NCBI GenBank assembly: GCA_003153055.1
Contig: PMBV01000532.1
Span: 7,456 to 18,984, forward strand
Direction: 5' to 3'
Source: Myxococcales bacterium
GTDB taxonomy: Bacteria > Myxococcota > Myxococcia > Myxococcales > Myxococcaceae
DNA: 11,529 bases
Made by a program: the position numbers and the translations under genes. Shown here in pieces: positions 8,536 to 11,529 of this stretch. Positions within the stretch are counted from its first letter, which is position 1. Each line of letters starts with the position of its first letter. The notes beneath the pieces were generated by a model. The model was not told the DNA's origin, searched no databases, and worked only from the letters and a program-made list of their open reading frames with translations.

Positions 8536-9849
8536 TCACGAGCGCTGTTCGATGACTTCGCCGGTCGTGTGCCCCTCTTGCGATGGCAGCGAGAAGTAGA
8601 ACGTCGCTCCGACGTCGAGCTGGCCCTCGGCCCACGTGCGACCCCCGTGCCGGTCAATGACGCGACGAACATTGGCGAGGCCGATTCCGGTGCCCTCGAA
8701 CTCGTCGACGGCGTGCAAGCGTTCAAAGACGCTGAAGAGCTTGTGCACATACTTCATGTCAAAGCCGACTCCATTGTCGCGCACAGAGACGACCGACATC
8801 TGCTCCGGAGCTGTCTGGTCTGTGAGGTGGCCGATCTCGATCTTCGTCCGTGCGCGCGGCTTGCTGAATTTCAGGGCGTTCGAGAGCAGGTTGACCAAGA
8901 CGATTCGCAGCATGGCGCGATCGCCAGTGACGACGGGGAGCGCCCCGACGCGCCACTCGACGTCTCGCCCCTGCGTTTCAGGCTCGAGCTCGCGGATGAC
9001 GTCAGCCACCAAGGCGCCGAGGTCGACCTGGGTCGTCGCCATCTCGAGACGGCCCATTCTCGAGAAGGAGAGGAGATCGTCGATGAGCGTGCCCATGCGC
9101 CTGGCCGCCTCGGAGATGGTCGACATGTAGCGCAGGCTCTGTTCATCGAGCACCGTCGCCCTCTTCTTGAGGAGAGCAACGAAGCCGTCGATGTGCCGGA
9201 GCGGTGCGCGCAGATCGTGCGAGACCGAGTAGGCGAAGGCTTCGAGCTCCTTGTTGGCCGCCTCGAGCTGGGTGGTGCGGACGGCCACGCGCTCCTCGAG
9301 CTCCCGATTCAGCGTGCGAATCTCGGCTTCGGCGCGCTTGCGCTCGGTGATGTCGGTGAACATCGCGAAGGAGCCCCTGAAGCGCTGGTCTTCATCGAGA
9401 ACTGGCGTCGCGGAAGCGAGGGCCCACACGGTCGCTCCGTCTGCTCGGCGAAACCGGCGCTCGTAGCGCTCTGGCACACCCTGACGGCGTCGCTCCATCT
9501 TCCGCAGATGGTCCGGCAGGTCCTCCTCGAACATGAAGTCGTTCATCGGCCGGCCGATGATTGCCTCCCTGGCCGCGCCGAGCATCTCGGCCATTCTGGC
9601 GTTCACGGACGTGGTCGAGTTGTCGGGCCCGAGCACCCAGATGCCCTCGGCGGCCGTATCGACGATGCGCCGGTACCGCGTCTCGCTCTCGAGCAGGTCG
9701 CGATGCGACAAGAGACTCGTCAACCCGTCTTCCAGTCGCCTGCCGATCTCCTGGAAGAGCTGCTCGTCTTCCTTCGTCCAAACTCGCGTTTCGGCGTTCT
9801 CCTGCAGACGAAACTCCCACGGCTTGCCGATCTTGACGTGCAATGCCAT
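8536..9849 (-). CDS. Kinase part of a frameshifted sensor histidine kinase (GAF end-PAS-HisKA-HATPase)
   Basis: The 437-residue frame from the ATG at 9849 begins in the middle of a GAF domain: KPWEFRLQENAETRVWTKEDEQLFQEIGRRLEDGL-type residues (about 9-43) are its C-terminal end. A PAS domain follows (about 55-175, ending DITERKRAE). A short coiled coil leads to a HisKA domain with H211 in YSVSHDLRAPLRHI. The ATPase domain has N324, DNGVGFD (358-364), LFSVFERLH (371-379) and GTGIGLA (386-392). It resembles phytochrome-type soluble kinases. It is the 3-prime part of the gene that begins right of the window. AAGGAG (complement of 9862-9867) lies 12 bases before this ATG, so independent translation of a soluble kinase is possible. 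It has no receiver domain. Confidence 0.85.
   Translation of the reverse strand: MALHVKIGKPWEFRLQENAETRVWTKEDEQLFQEIGRRLEDGLTSLLSHRDLLESETRYRRIVDTAAEGIWVLGPDNSTTSVNARMAEMLGAAREAIIGRPMNDFMFEEDLPDHLRKMERRRQGVPERYERRFRRADGATVWALASATPVLDEDQRFRGSFAMFTDITERKRAEAEIRTLNRELEERVAVRTTQLEAANKELEAFAYSVSHDLRAPLRHIDGFVALLKKRATVLDEQSLRYMSTISEAARRMGTLIDDLLSFSRMGRLEMATTQVDLGALVADVIRELEPETQGRDVEWRVGALPVVTGDRAMLRIVLVNLLSNALKFSKPRARTKIEIGHLTDQTAPEQMSVVSVRDNGVGFDMKYVHKLFSVFERLHAVDEFEGTGIGLANVRRVIDRHGGRTWAEGQLDVGATFYFSLPSQEGHTTGEVIEQRS
9329..9355 (-). repeat. 27-base direct repeat, copy in the second PAS domain end
   Basis: Identical over 27 bases to 10737-10763. On the minus strand both encode DITERKRAE, the conserved end of a PAS domain plus the start of the linker helix. 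Identity at every codon position is more than protein conservation requires, so a recent duplication or gene conversion is possible. Confidence 0.75.
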
Positions 9850-11529
9850 CCATCGCCAGCGCTCCTTCGAGCCTCACGGGGCGGTCCGACCTCAGCACGG
9901 CCCGGAACGCCTCGGCGGTCGCAGGGTCCATGGGAATGTCCGCTCCGACGGGCAAGAGGCCAGGGCGCTCGGCCCGCGCCTTCTCCATCTGCACGACCCA
10001 GGAAGGGCTCTCGGGGTCACAGGGCGACCGCAGAGACACTCGATCACAGCCGAAGACCGAGAGCACTGTTCCGAGCACCTCATCCATCGTCTGCTCGAGG
10101 TCGTGAGTCTTCTGCATGGCTCGACTGAGCGAGTCCATGCTCTCGAAGAAGCGAACCTGGGCTTTGCGCTCCTGCTCGGCCGTCGCCTCCGCGCGGGTGC
10201 GTTCGACACGCGCGCGCTGAACCATGATGCCAAACGACAGATCTCCGGCGAGGTCCTCGAGCAGCCGCGTCTCGTCGGGGGTGAACGCGTTGGGCTCGGT
10301 CGAGTAGATGCTGAGAATCCCGAAGGTGCTCTGGCGGTCGTCCTTCAGGGGCAGCGCAATACTCGAGCGATACCCTCGCTCGAGCGCGGCCTCCCTCCAC
10401 ACAGAGACCTGCGGGTCCGTGGCGAAGTCCTGACTCGCGACGCTCTCGCCGCACCGAATGGCCGTTCCGCTCGGGCCGTGCCCCCGCTCGACATCCGCCC
10501 AGGTGAGGCCCGCTTGCTCGAGGTACCCGCTCTCGGCCCCGGCCCACGCGACCGCGTGTATGGTCTTCGCGTCGTCGGCTTTGGCATAGCCCACCCAGCT
10601 CATGCGGTAGCCTGCCTCGTCACAGATGATCTGACACACGTCGTCGACGAGGCCCTGTTCGTCTTTGGCTCGAACCAAGACCTGGTTGCAGCTGCTGATG
10701 GCTCGGAGCTCTCGATTCAGTCGATGCAGCACTGTCTCGGCGCGCTTGCGCTCGGTGATGTCGACGAACGAGACCAGCACCCGTGAGAGGTTCCCCGCGT
10801 CGTCGAGCTCCGGCTCGGCGTTGACCAGCACCCAGGTGACAGGCGTGTCGTGAGCGCCGTGGACCCCCAGCACCTCGCCCCTCAGGGGCTGGCGCGTCGA
10901 GACGACCACGCTCACCGGATACTCGGCGGAGGGCAGGACAGACCCGTCTTCGCGAACGAAGTGCCACTGGGGGTCGGCGAGCGCCTTGCCGACCAGCTGT
11001 TCCAGGGAGAGCCCGAGGAGGCGCTGCGCCAAGGGGTTGGCGCTCAGGACGCGGCCCTCACCGTCATGAAGGACGATCGCCGCCTGGACCTTCGTGATGA
11101 GTGAGCGGTACCGTTCTTCGCTGAGGCGCAGCTCGGCATCTCGCTCCGCCAGCACGTCGAGCATCGAGTTGAACTCTCGCGCCATGAGGGCCGCTTCGTC
11201 GGTGCCGGCGACTGGTGCGCGGGCCCGGTGGTCGCCTGACCGAACCGCGTCGATGGCCTCCTGGACAGCATAGAGCCTCTTCGAGATTCGACGCCCGAGG
11301 AGCCAGGCGATGACCGAGCCCAGGAGAATCGCCGCCAGCGCGTAGAGGACACCGCTCCTCGTGGTCTCCGAGAGCTTCTGGCCAGCCGCCTTCTGCCCGA
11401 TGCCGACGCGCGCCCAGCCCACGTGGCGTTCGCCGAGCAGGGCGGGAACGGCGACGTCCACCAGCGCCGGAGTCCGCGAGAGCACCGTCTGCCGCGGCTC
11501 GCTGGGCAAGTCGAGCAGGTATTGCCCTC
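9392..11529 (-). CDS. Sensor part of a frameshifted histidine kinase (TM-HAMP-PAS-GAF-GAF), N-terminus outside the window
   Basis: The frame is open to the right edge, so the N-terminus is missing; residues are numbered from the TTG at 11509. The end of a periplasmic sensor region (about 1-50) is followed by a membrane segment (about 53-71), a HAMP domain (about 72-125) and a PAS domain (about 130-258, ending DITERKRAE). A complete GAF domain (about 265-430) follows, then a coiled coil and the first half of a second GAF domain (about 460-552). True homologous sequence stops at M553 (9853-9851). Beyond that, the frame runs on to 9392 as arginine-rich out-of-frame translation of the kinase half. 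A protein made from this frame alone would have no kinase domain. Confidence 0.8.
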   Translation of the reverse strand, partial: GQYLLDLPSEPRQTVLSRTPALVDVAVPALLGERHVGWARVGIGQKAAGQKLSETTRSGVLYALAAILLGSVIAWLLGRRISKRLYAVQEAIDAVRSGDHRARAPVAGTDEAALMAREFNSMLDVLAERDAELRLSEERYRSLITKVQAAIVLHDGEGRVLSANPLAQRLLGLSLEQLVGKALADPQWHFVREDGSVLPSAEYPVSVVVSTRQPLRGEVLGVHGAHDTPVTWVLVNAEPELDDAGNLSRVLVSFVDITERKRAETVLHRLNRELRAISSCNQVLVRAKDEQGLVDDVCQIICDEAGYRMSWVGYAKADDAKTIHAVAWAGAESGYLEQAGLTWADVERGHGPSGTAIRCGESVASQDFATDPQVSVWREAALERGYRSSIALPLKDDRQSTFGILSIYSTEPNAFTPDETRLLEDLAGDLSFGIMVQRARVERTRAEATAEQERKAQVRFFESMDSLSRAMQKTHDLEQTMDEVLGTVLSVFGCDRVSLRSPCDPESPSWVVQMEKARAERPGLLPVGADIPMDPATAEAFRAVLRSDRPVRLEGALAMDGIARQDRQAVGVSSAGERRNASLDEGRRAALPGDRQATGRRVDESLVASRPARERDAVPAHRRYGRRGHLGARARQLDHVRERQNGRDARRGQGGNHRPADERLHVRGGPAGPSAEDGATPSGCARALRAPVSPSRRSDRVGPRFRDASSR
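9846..9853 (-). other. Tandem 4-base duplication causing the frameshift
   Basis: The plus strand reads CCATCCAT (minus strand ATGGATGG). Deleting either copy turns the minus-strand codons into GCG ATG GCA TTG CAC GTC, which joins ALAM of frame 1 to ALHVKIGKPW of frame 2 and restores the GAF domain. This is the smallest change that repairs the gene. Confidence 0.75.
10737..10763 (-). repeat. 27-base direct repeat, copy in the first PAS domain end
   Basis: Second copy of the repeat at 9329-9355, same orientation, 1408 bases apart. Each copy is read as DITERKRAE in its local frame. The separation is one more than a multiple of three, which agrees with a net 4-base insertion between them. Confidence 0.75.

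Larger units (their letters stand above)
8536..11529 (-). pseudogene. Whole frameshifted hybrid gene: TM-HAMP-PAS-GAF-GAF-PAS-HisKA-HATPase, 5-prime incomplete
   Basis: The two frames described separately form one ancestral sensor kinase of at least 980 residues. Frame 1 is homologous up to 9853 and frame 2 from 9849. The break falls inside the second GAF domain, whose two halves join smoothly if four bases are removed. Whether this is a true mutation or an assembly error cannot be decided from this sequence. If real, the gene is either inactivated or splits into a sensor fragment and a soluble kinase. Confidence 0.75.

Noticed and set aside
8569..10786. Long plus-strand frames opposite the frameshifted kinase
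   Set aside because: They are shadow frames; the minus strand encodes GAF, PAS, HisKA and ATPase motifs.

Overview
The window is very GC-rich and gene-dense. It carries two large membrane sensor histidine kinases, a PEGA-domain secreted protein, a DUF4388-like protein, a TetR regulator and a glutamyl-Q tRNA(Asp) synthetase. This mix suggests a myxobacterium or a related Myxococcota/deltaproteobacterial genome. The assignment is inferred from gene content and composition; no marker gene fixes the taxon. All genes lie on the minus strand except a two-gene toxin-antitoxin cassette on the plus strand.

Layout from left to right. Positions 1-697 hold no convincing gene. They do hold two near-identical palindromes (220-236 and 254-272), a short perfect hairpin (100-118) and a duplicated 24-base stretch (61-84 and 447-470). 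Positions 698-3326 are a tightly overlapping minus-strand operon, read right to left: an exported PEGA-domain protein, gluQRS, and a membrane-anchored protein with a proline-rich linker. Both junctions are stop/start overlaps. Positions 3451-4143 are a plus-strand VapBC-type cassette: a ribbon-helix-helix antitoxin and a PIN-domain ribonuclease with all four acidic residues. Its promoter overlaps a clean inverted repeat and the transcript looks leaderless or nearly so.

Positions 4175-5347 encode a 390-residue DUF4388-like protein. It is preceded by a TetR regulator (5438-6034), with an inverted-repeat cluster in the gap between them. Positions 6164-8446 encode an intact Cache/PAS hybrid-less histidine kinase. 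Positions 8536 to the right edge encode a second kinase (HAMP-PAS-GAF-GAF-PAS-HisKA-HATPase) that runs off the window at its N-terminus and is split by a frameshift. The frameshift coincides with a tandem 4-base duplication (9846-9853), and removing one copy restores a single continuous frame through the second GAF domain.

How the genes relate: the PEGA/gluQRS/anchored-protein operon combines envelope functions with tRNA modification. The two kinases have no response regulator in the window, so their partners must lie elsewhere. The TetR gene could control the downstream DUF4388-like gene. I see no CRISPR array, tRNA, rRNA or insertion sequence. I found no clearly new multi-gene system. The best leads are the paired palindromes, the VapBC promoter-operator layout, and the frameshifted kinase, whose internal 27-base repeats could delete the lesion and restore frame.
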